From contig OZ254079.1 in NCBI GenBank assembly GCA_965267475.1, forward strand, positions 1,984,001 through 2,048,000: 64,000 nt of DNA. The letters are read 5' to 3'. Of this stretch, positions 49,973-59,178 are shown piece by piece. The DNA is from JBCBKU01 sp965267475 (lineage in GTDB: Bacteria; Pseudomonadota; Alphaproteobacteria; Rhodobacterales; Rhodobacteraceae). The notes under the pieces were generated by a model that saw only the letters and a program-made list of their open reading frames with translations, made no database searches and was not told where the DNA came from. Position numbers and translations under genes: made by a program. How positions within the stretch are numbered: position 1 is the first letter of the stretch; each line of letters starts with the position of its first letter.

Positions 49973-52032
49973 AAACCTTGCGCGTGGCCACCGATGTTGG
50001 CGGCACCTTCACCGATCTTGTGGCGTTTGAAACCGGGTCAGACGGTGCCATGAAAATCACCACGGCCAAATCCGACACCACGCCGCCTGACTTTGAAACC
50101 GGCGTTCTGAACGTGCTGGCCAAGGGCGGCGTCGCGCCTGCGGATGTCGATTTCATGGCCCATGGAACGACCGTGGTGATCAATGCGCTGACCGAACGAA
50201 AGGGAGTGACTGTCGGGCTTGTCACCACCGAAGGGTTCCGTGATACGCTTGAGATTGCGCGCGGCAACCGGCCGGATTTTTTCAACCTGCATTATGAAAA
50301 GCCTGCGCCCTTTGTGCCACGTTACTTGCGTGCCGAAGTGCCGGGGCGGATGACCTATCAAGGGACCGAGTGCGCGCCGCTGGATCTGTCCGGTCTTCCG
50401 GCGATCCTTGATGGCTTCCGCGCTGAAGGGGTCGAGGCTGTCGCGATCTGCTTGCTGCACGGCTATGCCAACACTGCCCATGAAGAAGCGGTTCTGACCG
50501 AGGTCCAACGGCTCTGGCCTGAAGTCTCGGTCGTCGCCAGCCATCAGATCACCCGCGAATGGCGCGAGTACGAACGCACATCGACGACGGTTCTGTCGTC
50601 CTATGTCCAGCCGGTGGCGGCGCGCTATCTGGGCAAGCTGGACGCGGCGATGAAAGAACAAGGCGCCGCCAAAAGCCCGTACATCATGCAATCGAACTGC
50701 GGAGTCGACAGTCTTGCGGCAACCAGCGCCATCCCGATCACCATGGTCGAAAGCGGCCCGGCGTCGGGCTTTTGGGGCGCGGCGGAACTGGGCAAGCTGA
50801 TTGGTGAGCCCAATATCCTCGCGCTCGATATCGGCGGCACCACCGCGAAATGTTCGCTGATCGAAGGCGGCGAAGTGCGGATCATGACCGACTATTGGAT
50901 CGAGCGCAGCCGCAAGACCGCAGGGTACCCGATCATGGTGCCAGTCGTCGATCTGGTCGAGATCGGCAATGGTGGCGGCTCGATCGCCTGGGTCGATGAC
51001 TATGGCAAGCTGCATGTGGGTCCGCAATCGGCGGGCGCGTTGCCCGGGCCTGCCGCCTACGGCAAGGGTGGCACCGAGGCGACGACGACCGACGCCAATC
51101 TGTGGCTTGGCCGGATCAATCGTGACTATTTCTGTGGCGGCGAGATCGACGCGGACATGAGCGCCGCCGAAAGCGCGCTGAACACCGTGGGTAAGAAATT
51201 GGGTGTTTCGACCACCGAGGCGGCGCAGGGTATCGTGCGGATCGCCAACAACAACATGGTCAACGCGCTGAAGCTGGTCAGCCTGAACCGGGGCTACGAC
51301 ACACGCGATTTCACACTGCTGGCTTTTGGTGGCGGCGGCGCGATGCATGCAGTGGCGTTAGGCCAGGAATTACAGGTGAAAAAGGTTGTCGTTCCAGCCG
51401 CCGCGTCGGTTTTCAGTGCATGGGGAATGATGATGTCGGACCTGCGCCGCGACTACTTTGCGACGCAACTGATGGACCTGACCGAAGGCGCGGGCGCGCG
51501 CATCGAAGCGGTCTTTGCCGAAACTGAAGCAAAGGCCCGCGCCACGTTCGAAGCGGAAGGGGTGGACCCCGCGCAACTTAGTTTCCTCAGATACGGTAAA
51601 TTCCGCTATCAAAATCAGGAGCATACGACCGAAGTACCGCTTGACGGGGCAGTCACGGATACAGCCTTGGCCAAGATCGCTGAAGACTTCCACGCCCTTT
51701 ACGAGAAGGAATATACCTATCGTCTGGACGCCCCGGTCGAGATGGTGGGCATCCATTTGGTCGCCCGCGCCGAGGTCGGAAAGTTGGAAATGCTGCCGGG
51801 CGAGATGGGTCCGGAAGATTCCGCCAAGGCGATCAAGGGTACCCGTGATGTTGATTACGCGCTGGAAGGCGTGCACGCGGCGACGATCATTGACGGCGAC
51901 AAGTTGACCCCTGGCATGGCGTTCGAAGGCCCTGCGATCATCGAGGACAGCGGCACCACGATCGTCGTTCACCCAGGCAACAGGGTGGCGGTCGACGCCT
52001 TCCGCAACATCCATATCGAGATCGGAGGATAG
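49969..52032 (+). CDS. hyuA: Hydantoinase/oxoprolinase subunit A family protein
   Basis: A 687-residue protein starting at TTG 49969, chosen because GGAGG lies seven bases upstream and the known N terminus (KTLRVATDVGGTFTDLV) follows at once. It has the actin-like ATPase fold with phosphate loops DVGGTFTDLV and LDIGGTTAKCS, and a C-terminal barrel. With HyuB it couples ATP hydrolysis to opening of a cyclic amide: hydantoin, 5-oxoproline, N-methylhydantoin or caprolactam in characterised relatives. Acetophenone and acetone carboxylase subunits are also homologous. Confidence 0.9.
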   Translation: MKTLRVATDVGGTFTDLVAFETGSDGAMKITTAKSDTTPPDFETGVLNVLAKGGVAPADVDFMAHGTTVVINALTERKGVTVGLVTTEGFRDTLEIARGNRPDFFNLHYEKPAPFVPRYLRAEVPGRMTYQGTECAPLDLSGLPAILDGFRAEGVEAVAICLLHGYANTAHEEAVLTEVQRLWPEVSVVASHQITREWREYERTSTTVLSSYVQPVAARYLGKLDAAMKEQGAAKSPYIMQSNCGVDSLAATSAIPITMVESGPASGFWGAAELGKLIGEPNILALDIGGTTAKCSLIEGGEVRIMTDYWIERSRKTAGYPIMVPVVDLVEIGNGGGSIAWVDDYGKLHVGPQSAGALPGPAAYGKGGTEATTTDANLWLGRINRDYFCGGEIDADMSAAESALNTVGKKLGVSTTEAAQGIVRIANNNMVNALKLVSLNRGYDTRDFTLLAFGGGGAMHAVALGQELQVKKVVVPAAASVFSAWGMMMSDLRRDYFATQLMDLTEGAGARIEAVFAETEAKARATFEAEGVDPAQLSFLRYGKFRYQNQEHTTEVPLDGAVTDTALAKIAEDFHALYEKEYTYRLDAPVEMVGIHLVARAEVGKLEMLPGEMGPEDSAKAIKGTRDVDYALEGVHAATIIDGDKLTPGMAFEGPAIIEDSGTTIVVHPGNRVAVDAFRNIHIEIGG

Positions 52033-52036
52033 GCGC

Positions 52037-53677
52037 ATGAGCAACGATCCCATCACGCTTGAAATCATCCAGAACTCTCTGCAAGCCGCCGCGGATGAGA
52101 TGTTTGCCGCGATGCGCAAAACGGCGATGTCCTCGATCATCTACGAAGTCTTGGACATGGGGACCGGCATCACCGACGCCGATGGGCGCATCGCTTCGTC
52201 CGGTGCGGGCATCCCGGCCTTCATCGGGGTGCTGGACAAGTCGGTGCAGTTCATCTTGTCGAAGTTTGACGACATCCGCCCGGGTGATGTCTTCATCACC
52301 AACGATCCTTGGCATGGCGGTGTCACGCATCTGAACGACCTTGTATTGGCGATGCCCGTTTTCTCGGGCGGGGAACTGATCGCCTGGACGGCCAACATCG
52401 CGCATAACTCTGACGTTGGCGGCATGGCGCCCGGATCGCTTTCAGGGGACGCTACCGAGATATTTCAGGAAGGTTTGCGGTTGCCTGCGGTCAAGCTGAT
52501 CAACGAAGGCGAAACCGATCAAGCTGTGATGGACATCATCACCATCAACTCGCGGATGCCGGACTTTCTGCGGGGCGATGTCTGGGCAGCGATTGCTTCG
52601 GTGCGCGTGGGGGCCCGGCGATTGGAGGACATAGCCGAGAAATACTCGGTGCCGACCTTCAAGGCGGCGATGGAGAGCTTCATGGCGTTCGGCGAGCGCA
52701 CCGCCAAGGCCGAGCTGGCCAAGCTGCCCCATGGCACGTTTGAACTCAGCGAAGAACAGGACGACGGGCGCACGTTCAACGTAAAGATCACGATCGGTCC
52801 GGATGAGATGGTGGTCGATCTGACGGACAACCCGGATCAGGACCCGGCCTGTACCAATACCAGCCGCGATGGCACGGTGGTCTGCGCGCAGATGGTGTTC
52901 AAATCGCTGACCGACCCGGACACGCCGGCCAATGATGGCTCGTTCCGGCCTTTGAAGGTCCTGACCCGCGAAGGCTCGATCTTCCACGCGCAGGAACCGG
53001 CGGCCATCGGCTTTTACTTTGAGACCGAAGTGCGGGTCTATGACCTGATCTGGCGTTGCCTTGCGCCGCATGTGCCCGAGCGTTTGCCCGCCGGGCACTT
53101 CAGTTCGATTTGCGGCACTTTCGTTGGCGGCATTCACCCAGATACCGGGCGGCAATACACGATCATCGAACCGCAAATCGGCGGCTGGGGCGCTTGGGAA
53201 GGGCGCGACGGAAACCCTTGTATTTTCAGCGGGTTTCATGGCGAAACTTACAACACACCGGCCGAGATATCCGAGGCGCGGAACGGGCTGTTCGTCGATT
53301 GCATGGCGCTGAACACGGCCCCAGGCGGCGAAGGCCAATGGACTGGCGGGCGTGGTTTGATCCTGGAATACCGCATCCGCACCGAAAACGGGTTTCTGAC
53401 CGCTGGCTACACGCGTTCAAAGATCAAACCCTGGCCACTGGAAAACGGTGTGGAAGGCTCGGGCAACTATGTTGAAGTGATCAAACCGGACAGCACTGAA
53501 CGCTACAGCTTTGTCTCGGGTCTGGACGTGACGACGGATGACGTGATCCGCGTCGTCACGTCATCCGGGGCAGGCTATGGCGATCCGTCGGACCGCGACC
53601 CCGCGGCAGTGGCGGCGGATATAAAGAACGGATTGATCACTGCCGAAGCTGCTGATGACATCTATGGCCACGGCTGA
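52037..53677 (+). CDS. hyuB: Hydantoinase/oxoprolinase subunit B family protein
   Basis: A 546-residue HyuB-type subunit. Typical segments are ITLEIIQNSLQAAADEMFAAMRKTAMSSIIYE, GDVFITNDPWHGGVTHLNDL (metal-site His/Asp), TSRDGTVVCAQMVFKSLTDP and the Gly-rich GSGNYVEVIKP near the C terminus. It forms the catalytic heteromer with HyuA, which it follows by four bases. A second, diverged copy is 2 kb downstream (55672-57225). Confidence 0.9.
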   Translation: MSNDPITLEIIQNSLQAAADEMFAAMRKTAMSSIIYEVLDMGTGITDADGRIASSGAGIPAFIGVLDKSVQFILSKFDDIRPGDVFITNDPWHGGVTHLNDLVLAMPVFSGGELIAWTANIAHNSDVGGMAPGSLSGDATEIFQEGLRLPAVKLINEGETDQAVMDIITINSRMPDFLRGDVWAAIASVRVGARRLEDIAEKYSVPTFKAAMESFMAFGERTAKAELAKLPHGTFELSEEQDDGRTFNVKITIGPDEMVVDLTDNPDQDPACTNTSRDGTVVCAQMVFKSLTDPDTPANDGSFRPLKVLTREGSIFHAQEPAAIGFYFETEVRVYDLIWRCLAPHVPERLPAGHFSSICGTFVGGIHPDTGRQYTIIEPQIGGWGAWEGRDGNPCIFSGFHGETYNTPAEISEARNGLFVDCMALNTAPGGEGQWTGGRGLILEYRIRTENGFLTAGYTRSKIKPWPLENGVEGSGNYVEVIKPDSTERYSFVSGLDVTTDDVIRVVTSSGAGYGDPSDRDPAAVAADIKNGLITAEAADDIYGHG

Positions 53678-53788
53678 TGCGGGACAGGGCGAGCATAGCG
53701 CAGAACGCAACCTGTAGGGCCTTGTACCTCAGCCCGGTCGCGCCGCGCCTCCGCCGCAATTTCCCTTTCCATCCAAAGGAGAGCTGAC

Positions 53789-54592
53789 ATGTCTGAGCCA
53801 AAACGCAAAGTGATGTATCTGAATCCGGTCGGAACGGAAGCATATGATCAAGTCTTCGCCGACATGGTGGCCAAGTACAAATTGCCGGGAACCGAGGTTC
53901 ATGTCACTTCGCTCGATCCCGAGGATGGCGCCTTCACGCATATCGAGATGCGTTCATACGAGGCGATGGTGACGCCGGGCATCCTAAAAGCAACGCGCGC
54001 TGCCGCCGAAGAGGGGTTCGATGCCTTGGCCATCGGGTGCTTTTACGACACCGCGTTGCATGATGCGCGCGAGGTATCGGGCGAGATGGTTGTGACCGCG
54101 CCATGCGTTGCGTCTTGCCGGTTGGCGACGACGCTTTCGAACCGGTTCGGCGTGATTGTCGGACGACAGAAATGGGTGCATCAAATGCAGTCCACAGTGA
54201 ATGGCCATGGCTTCAAGGAAGCCTGCGCAGGGTTCTATCCGGTCGGTCTGGGCGTGAACGATTTTCAAGCAGACCACGCCCACACCAACGCCCTTTTGTC
54301 GCAAGCCGCCGCCCACGCCATCGAGGCGGACCATGCGGAATCGATCATTCTGGGCTGCACGCTTGAAATCGGGTTTCACGAAAAGATGGAGGCCGATCTG
54401 GGCGTTCCCGTCATCGATGTGTCGGTCGCGGCCTTCAAGGAAGCCGAATACGCCGCCGAATTGAAGGCCAACTGCAATTGGAAACCAAGCCGCAAATGGT
54501 CCTGCGAAGCCCCGGACGAAGCCGAAATGGCGGCCTTCGGTGCGTTCGACAAGGGTGGCGTCTTCGGCAACCGCATCGTCGTCGCCGCCTGA
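53789..54592 (+). CDS. Asp/Glu/hydantoin racemase family protein
   Basis: A 267-residue protein with the two-domain racemase fold and both catalytic Cys positions: AIGCFYDTALHDAREV and SIILGCTLEIGFHEKM. AAGGAG lies seven bases before the ATG. Hydantoin racemases invert the stereocentre of 5-substituted hydantoins so that both enantiomers can be opened, in line with the adjacent HyuA/HyuB genes; aspartate/glutamate racemase or maleate isomerase relatives are alternatives. A 110-base gap separates it from hyuB. Confidence 0.83.
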   Translation: MSEPKRKVMYLNPVGTEAYDQVFADMVAKYKLPGTEVHVTSLDPEDGAFTHIEMRSYEAMVTPGILKATRAAAEEGFDALAIGCFYDTALHDAREVSGEMVVTAPCVASCRLATTLSNRFGVIVGRQKWVHQMQSTVNGHGFKEACAGFYPVGLGVNDFQADHAHTNALLSQAAAHAIEADHAESIILGCTLEIGFHEKMEADLGVPVIDVSVAAFKEAEYAAELKANCNWKPSRKWSCEAPDEAEMAAFGAFDKGGVFGNRIVVAA

Positions 54593-54608
54593 ACAAGGAT
54601 TAGCGCCA

Positions 54609-55691
54609 ATGAACAGACTGACCCGCCTCCGCGCAGCCATGGCCACGGAAAATATTGACCTGGTGGTGCTTGCACCCGGCGCGCATCTGGCCTGGCTTTT
54701 CGATGTCCACCCGCATGCGGATGAACGCCCGCTTTTGGCCTGTATCACCGCGAATCATGCGGGGTTTCTGATGCCAGCCCTAGAGGCGGAAAGCGCACGG
54801 CAGCAAACGGATCTGCCATTCTATGAATGGGCCGATGACACCGGCCCCGAGGCGGCGTTTGAAACCCTTTTGGCAGAGTTCGGGGCGGGCGATGCGACAT
54901 CCATTGCGCTGGATGAATGCATGCGCGCCGATCACGCGGCCTTAGTGACAGATCGGCTTGCCACAGCAAAACGGCAGTTTTCCGAAACCACCGTCGGTGC
55001 ATTGCGCATGCGAAAGGAGCCGGGTGAATACGATATTCTTAAGCGCAACGCTCAAGTGGCCGACAGGGCGATGGAAGCCGCTTGGGCAGCCATGCGCCCC
55101 GGCATGACCGAGGCCGAGGTCGCCGAGATCGCCCGCGAAAGCTTTGCGGCGCAGGGCGCCACGCCGATCTTCACGATCGTTGGGACCGGCAGTAACGGCG
55201 CGTTTCCGCATCACCACACCGGCGGCACCAAGCTGCAAACCGGCGACGCTGTTGTCATGGATATCGGGGCTGGCATGGCCAGCTATTCCTCGGACATCAC
55301 CCGCATGGCGTTGATCGGCCACGCGCCTGAAGGCTATGACAAGGTCCACGGCATCGTGGAAGCGGCCGTCGAAGCCGCCCTTGAGGCCGCACGCCCGGGT
55401 GTAAAGGCCCATGTGGTCGACGATGCCGCGCGGGGCGTGATCGCAGACGCGGGGTTTGGCGACTATTTCGTGCACCGCACCGGCCACGGTATGGGGGTAG
55501 AGGTGCATGAACCGCCCTATATCACCGCCGCGTCGCAAACCGTGCTGGACGAAGGCATGGTCTTTTCCATCGAACCCGGCATCTATCTGCCGGACCGTTT
55601 CGGATTGCGGCTTGAGGATATCGTGATCCTGCGTGCCGACGGCCCTGAAATACTGTCTGACTTGCCGCGCGATGCCCGGATCATCACCTGA
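54609..55691 (+). CDS. M24 family (Xaa-Pro peptidase/creatinase-like) hydrolase
   Basis: A 360-residue protein from the ATG at 54609. The N-terminal creatinase domain is followed by the pita-bread catalytic domain with metal ligands in VVMDIGAGMASYSSDITRM (Asp residues), TGHGMGVEVHEPPY (His) and FSIEPGIYLPDRFGLRLED (two Glu). Family members cleave Xaa-Pro bonds or C-N bonds of creatine or ectoine. In this operon, an action on a carbamoyl- or amide-type product of the HyuAB reaction is plausible but unproven. It overlaps the second HyuB by 20 bases. Confidence 0.84.
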   Translation: MNRLTRLRAAMATENIDLVVLAPGAHLAWLFDVHPHADERPLLACITANHAGFLMPALEAESARQQTDLPFYEWADDTGPEAAFETLLAEFGAGDATSIALDECMRADHAALVTDRLATAKRQFSETTVGALRMRKEPGEYDILKRNAQVADRAMEAAWAAMRPGMTEAEVAEIARESFAAQGATPIFTIVGTGSNGAFPHHHTGGTKLQTGDAVVMDIGAGMASYSSDITRMALIGHAPEGYDKVHGIVEAAVEAALEAARPGVKAHVVDDAARGVIADAGFGDYFVHRTGHGMGVEVHEPPYITAASQTVLDEGMVFSIEPGIYLPDRFGLRLEDIVILRADGPEILSDLPRDARIIT

Positions 55692-57225
55692 TCCCTTCAC
55701 CATTGCGGTGATACAGGCGGGGTTTGAGGCCGCCGCGCAAGAGATGTTCGACACGCTCCGCAAGACCGCGATGAGCCCGATCATTTATGAAGTCCTGGAT
55801 GTGGGCACGGCGGTGTTGGATGCCGAAGGCAGGCTTGTCAGTTCGGGCGCAGGCATTCCGGGCTTCATCGGCGTGCTGGACAAGTCGGTCAAAGCAATCC
55901 TCGCAACTGGGCAAGCCATTAGCGAAGGCGATGTCTTCATTCTGAACGATCCGAAACACGGCGGGGTGACCCATCTGAACGACATTGTCCTGGCCGAACC
56001 GGTATTTTCCGGTGGCCAATGCGTGGCTTGGGTCGCGTCCATTGCCCATTGGGGCGATATTGGCGGCAAAACCCCAGGATCGATGGCGGTCGACGTGACC
56101 GAGATCTTCGCCGAAGGGCTTAGGTTGCCGCCTGTCAAACTCTATCGCGCAGGGCGTCGCAACGCGGCCCTGTTTGATATCATTCGCACCAATTCGCGCC
56201 TGCCTGACTTCGCACTTGGGGATCTCTCGGCACAACTTGCCGCCGGGCGACGGGGCGCAAAGGTGATCCGCGATCTCTTTGAACGGTTTGGTCATGGGTC
56301 CGTCACACGTGCCGCTGTTTCGGGGTTCAAGGAAGGCGAAGCCCGGTCGCGCGCAGGTCTCGCAACGCTGCCAAAGGGGCGTTTCCCGTTTTCCGCCTTG
56401 CAAGATGACGGGACGCCCTGGCGCGTGACCATTGAGATCTCGACCACGGGTTTTGTCATCGATCTGACCGAGGCTCCAGATGCCGTGGCGGCGCCGCATA
56501 ACACCAGCCGAGATGGCGCCCTGGTCGTCTGTCAGATGTTTTTCAAAGCCCTAACCGACCCCGAACGCTTTGCCAACGAAGGCTCATTCGCACCGCTCAG
56601 CGTGCGCACGCGGGCCGGATCGGTGTTTCACGCAGGGCCGAATGACCCGCAGGGTTATTACTTCGAAACCCGTATCCGGCTATTCGACCTGCTTTGGCAG
56701 GCCATGGCGCAGGTGATGCCGGACCGACTTCCCGCTGGCCACTTCGCGACCATTTTCGGGACCGTCATCGCGGGCCAGCACGCGGATACCGGACGGGCCT
56801 ATACACTGGTCGAACCGCAAATGGGTGGCTGGGGCGCGACCAAGGATCGACCGGGCACTGGTCCACTTTTTTCCTCAAGCCACGGCGACACTTTCAATTG
56901 CCCGGTTGAGGTTGCCGAAGCACGATACGGGTTAGAGGTGGTTGAAAAACGGCTGAACCCGCCGGATCCCCCGAATGCGGACCGGGCAGGGGGACCGGGT
57001 GTCGTCACGCGGTACCGGATGCGCACGTCGGCGACCCTTTCGGCAGGGTTGTCGCACGCAACGCAACCTGTCTGGTCCCTGAACGACGCCGCACCTGCCG
57101 GCCGGAACGGCCTGACCGTGCACCGGTCCGGCAGTCCAAATGAACCCTTGAGCTTTGTCAGCGGTATGCAGCTTGATCCGGGCGATGAAGTTGAGCTTCG
57201 AACCTCTTGGGGCGGCGCGGCCTAG
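55672..57225 (+). CDS. Second HyuB-like (hydantoinase B/oxoprolinase) protein
   Basis: About 517 residues from the ATG at 55672 (PFTIAVIQAGFEAAAQEMFDTLRKTAMSPIIYEVLD follows). It is clearly a paralogue of the HyuB encoded at 52037: FILNDPKHGGVTHLNDI and TSRDGALVVCQMFFKALTDP align. It is shorter at the C terminus, ends EVELRTSWGGAA, and lacks its own HyuA neighbour. It may form an alternative complex with the single HyuA to handle a different ring or enantiomer. Last gene of the operon. Confidence 0.85.
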   Translation: MPGSSPDPFTIAVIQAGFEAAAQEMFDTLRKTAMSPIIYEVLDVGTAVLDAEGRLVSSGAGIPGFIGVLDKSVKAILATGQAISEGDVFILNDPKHGGVTHLNDIVLAEPVFSGGQCVAWVASIAHWGDIGGKTPGSMAVDVTEIFAEGLRLPPVKLYRAGRRNAALFDIIRTNSRLPDFALGDLSAQLAAGRRGAKVIRDLFERFGHGSVTRAAVSGFKEGEARSRAGLATLPKGRFPFSALQDDGTPWRVTIEISTTGFVIDLTEAPDAVAAPHNTSRDGALVVCQMFFKALTDPERFANEGSFAPLSVRTRAGSVFHAGPNDPQGYYFETRIRLFDLLWQAMAQVMPDRLPAGHFATIFGTVIAGQHADTGRAYTLVEPQMGGWGATKDRPGTGPLFSSSHGDTFNCPVEVAEARYGLEVVEKRLNPPDPPNADRAGGPGVVTRYRMRTSATLSAGLSHATQPVWSLNDAAPAGRNGLTVHRSGSPNEPLSFVSGMQLDPGDEVELRTSWGGAA

Positions 57226-57361
57226 GTTTCGCCGACCAGACCCACCTGCAATCGGACATCATCTTTCTTGGCATCGAGTTACGGGTTGCGATTTTTCCGC
57301 AACGCGGGGGGCCATTGGCCGTTCGGTGGGACATGTGAAGCCTAAGAGCGGTCTGTCAGAG

Positions 57362-57772
57362 CTAGTTCCCCGTCACTTCATGCACCTCGATCACATTGCC
57401 ATCGGGGTCATAGAAAAAGATCTGCCGCCATTCCGCGGTGGCGGTGTGTTTCCAATCGGAATACGGGATGCCCTTTGCCTCAAGATGCGCAATGAAGGCT
57501 TCAATATCGTCCGTGCGATACGCGATGTGGCCGTGGGACAGCGGGTTCAGAATGTGCCCGGTTCGAAACCCGATGCCTACATCCTTCCGGGCCAAATGCG
57601 TCTGGATGGTCCCATCGCTGACAAAGGCCACATCGCCGTTGAACCCCTTTGACGTGTCCATGACCGGCACGTCCGACGTCGGTTTTTCCAGGCCCAGAAC
57701 ATCGCGATAGAAGGCGTCCATCTCTTCCACCTTGTCGGTCGCCAGATTGATATGATGCAGGGTCAGCTTCAT
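57362..57772 (-). CDS. VOC (glyoxalase/bleomycin resistance) family protein
   Basis: A 136-residue vicinal-oxygen-chelate protein with two beta-alpha-beta-beta-beta repeats: LHHINLATDKVEEMDAFYRDVLGLEKP and SHGHIAYRTDDIEAFIAHLEAKG, ending IFFYDPDGNVIEVHEV. The metal-ligand His and Glu of the family are visible (LHHINL, PLSHGHIAYR, IEVHE). It could be a glyoxalase, dioxygenase or resistance protein; no substrate is evident. Seven to eight bases after the oxidoreductase gene. Confidence 0.85.
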   Translation of the reverse strand: MKLTLHHINLATDKVEEMDAFYRDVLGLEKPTSDVPVMDTSKGFNGDVAFVSDGTIQTHLARKDVGIGFRTGHILNPLSHGHIAYRTDDIEAFIAHLEAKGIPYSDWKHTATAEWRQIFFYDPDGNVIEVHEVTGN

Positions 57773-57780
57773 GGGGTGCC

Positions 57781-58779
57781 TCAGAGTTTGACGATCAGTT
57801 TACCGGTGTTTTCGCCACGATACAGCATGGCGATGGCGCCCGGTGCGGCCTCGGGTCCGTCCAGGATGTGTTCGCGGACGGTCAATTGCCCCGCCCTAAG
57901 CCAATCGGCCAGTTGGGCGCGCGCCTCGGGGTATCTGTCCTTGTAGTCAAAGACCAACAGCCCTTGCATCCGGGCGCGGGCGACCAGCAACTGGCGATGC
58001 ACGCGCGGACCTAGGGGCAGGGGGTCCCACTCGGTGATCGCCGCTGTCCCGCAAATCGTGATCCGTGCGCCTTGGGCCAGATGCGCCATCACCGCGTCCG
58101 AGATCGGGCCGCAGGTGTTGTCGAAATAACAATCGGCCCCGTCTGGCGCTGCTTTGGCAAGCGCGGCCGAGATGTCTTCCGTCTTGTAGTCAATGCCGGC
58201 GTCATAGCCGAAATCGTCCAGGCAGCGCGCGACCTTCTCCGCTCCGCCCGCGATGCCAATGGTGCGGCAGCCGAGGATTTTGGCGATCTGCCCAACTGCA
58301 GAGCCCACCGCGCCCGAGGCGGTTGAGACCACAACCGTGTCGCCCGCTTTGGCCCCACAGACCTCGGTTAAGCCGAAATAGGCCGTCAGACCATTCAGCC
58401 CGAGGATACCCAGGGCATAGGATCGGGGCAGGTCGGTCGCCGTGACCTTTTGCCCGATGTCGGACCCATCGCTGATCGCATGGCTTTGCCAGCCAAACAG
58501 ACCCTCGACCACGTCGCCATTTGCATAGCCCGGATGCTTGCTTTGAACGATCTCTCCTACCGCGAAGGCCCGCATAGGCGTGCCAATTTCCACCGGCGGG
58601 GAATAATTCGGCACATCATTGGCCCAGCCCCGCATCGCCGGATCGACCGACCAGTGGCTGATCTCGATTAGGACCTCGCCGTCCCCCGGTTCCGGAACGG
58701 AGGTTTCGATGATCTCAAAATGTTCGGCCTGTGGAACGCCGACCGGGCGTCGGGCCAAAAGGACCTGAATGTTGGGCAT
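57781..58779 (-). CDS. NADP-dependent oxidoreductase (CurA/alkenal reductase type, MDR superfamily)
   Basis: A 332-residue medium-chain reductase from the ATG at 58779 (GGAGG upstream). It has the CurA/leukotriene B4 dehydrogenase order: ISHWSVDPAMRGWAND, VVEGLFGWQSHA, LGILGLNGLTAYFGL and the NADP motif VVVSTASGAVGSAVGQIAKILG, then GADCYFDNTCG. Zinc ligands of alcohol dehydrogenases are absent. It would reduce alpha,beta-unsaturated aldehydes or ketones with NADPH. Confidence 0.87.
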   Translation of the reverse strand: MPNIQVLLARRPVGVPQAEHFEIIETSVPEPGDGEVLIEISHWSVDPAMRGWANDVPNYSPPVEIGTPMRAFAVGEIVQSKHPGYANGDVVEGLFGWQSHAISDGSDIGQKVTATDLPRSYALGILGLNGLTAYFGLTEVCGAKAGDTVVVSTASGAVGSAVGQIAKILGCRTIGIAGGAEKVARCLDDFGYDAGIDYKTEDISAALAKAAPDGADCYFDNTCGPISDAVMAHLAQGARITICGTAAITEWDPLPLGPRVHRQLLVARARMQGLLVFDYKDRYPEARAQLADWLRAGQLTVREHILDGPEAAPGAIAMLYRGENTGKLIVKL

Positions 58780-58890
58780 TGCATCCTCCGTCCCGCGACA
58801 TTGCGGGGGGCAGAGGCCGGGATCAAGCCGATAGGCTTGGCAAGCCCGACGGCGGGCGCTACACGCGGGTCCGATGTAGGAGAGACGTCC

Positions 58891-59178
58891 ATGTCCATCG
58901 ACACCAAAACCGCGGCCCATGTGGCCAAGCTGGCCCGGATCGCCGTGGCCGAGGAAGACCTGCCCGCCCTGGCCGGTGAATTCAACGACATCCTCGGCTT
59001 CATCGAGCAATTGAATGAGGTCGATGTGGAGGGTGTCGAACCCATGGTCTCGGTGACGCCGATGCGTTTGAAGCGGCGCGAGGATGTGGTGACCGACGGC
59101 AACCAGCCCGAGAAGGTGCTGAAAAACGCGCCCGATGCGCGGGAAGGATTCTTTGCAGTGCCGAAGGTGGTGGAATGA
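58891..59178 (+). CDS. gatC: Asp-tRNA(Asn)/Glu-tRNA(Gln) amidotransferase subunit C
   Basis: A 95-residue protein from the ATG at 58891 (AGGAG eight bases upstream). GatC landmarks: HVAKLARIAVAEEDL, FNDILGFIEQLNEVDVEGVEP and the tail RLKRREDVVTDGNQPEKVLKNAPDAREGFFAVPKVVE. It stabilises GatA in the GatCAB complex, which turns misacylated Glu-tRNA(Gln) or Asp-tRNA(Asn) into the correct forms. It overlaps gatA by four bases; gatB is not in this window. Confidence 0.94.
   Translation: MSIDTKTAAHVAKLARIAVAEEDLPALAGEFNDILGFIEQLNEVDVEGVEPMVSVTPMRLKRREDVVTDGNQPEKVLKNAPDAREGFFAVPKVVE

Noticed and set aside
50038..51348. Minus-strand 436-codon frame antisense to hyuA
   Set aside because: Arg/His/Asp-rich composition, no motifs, and overlaps the conserved HyuA ATPase loops.
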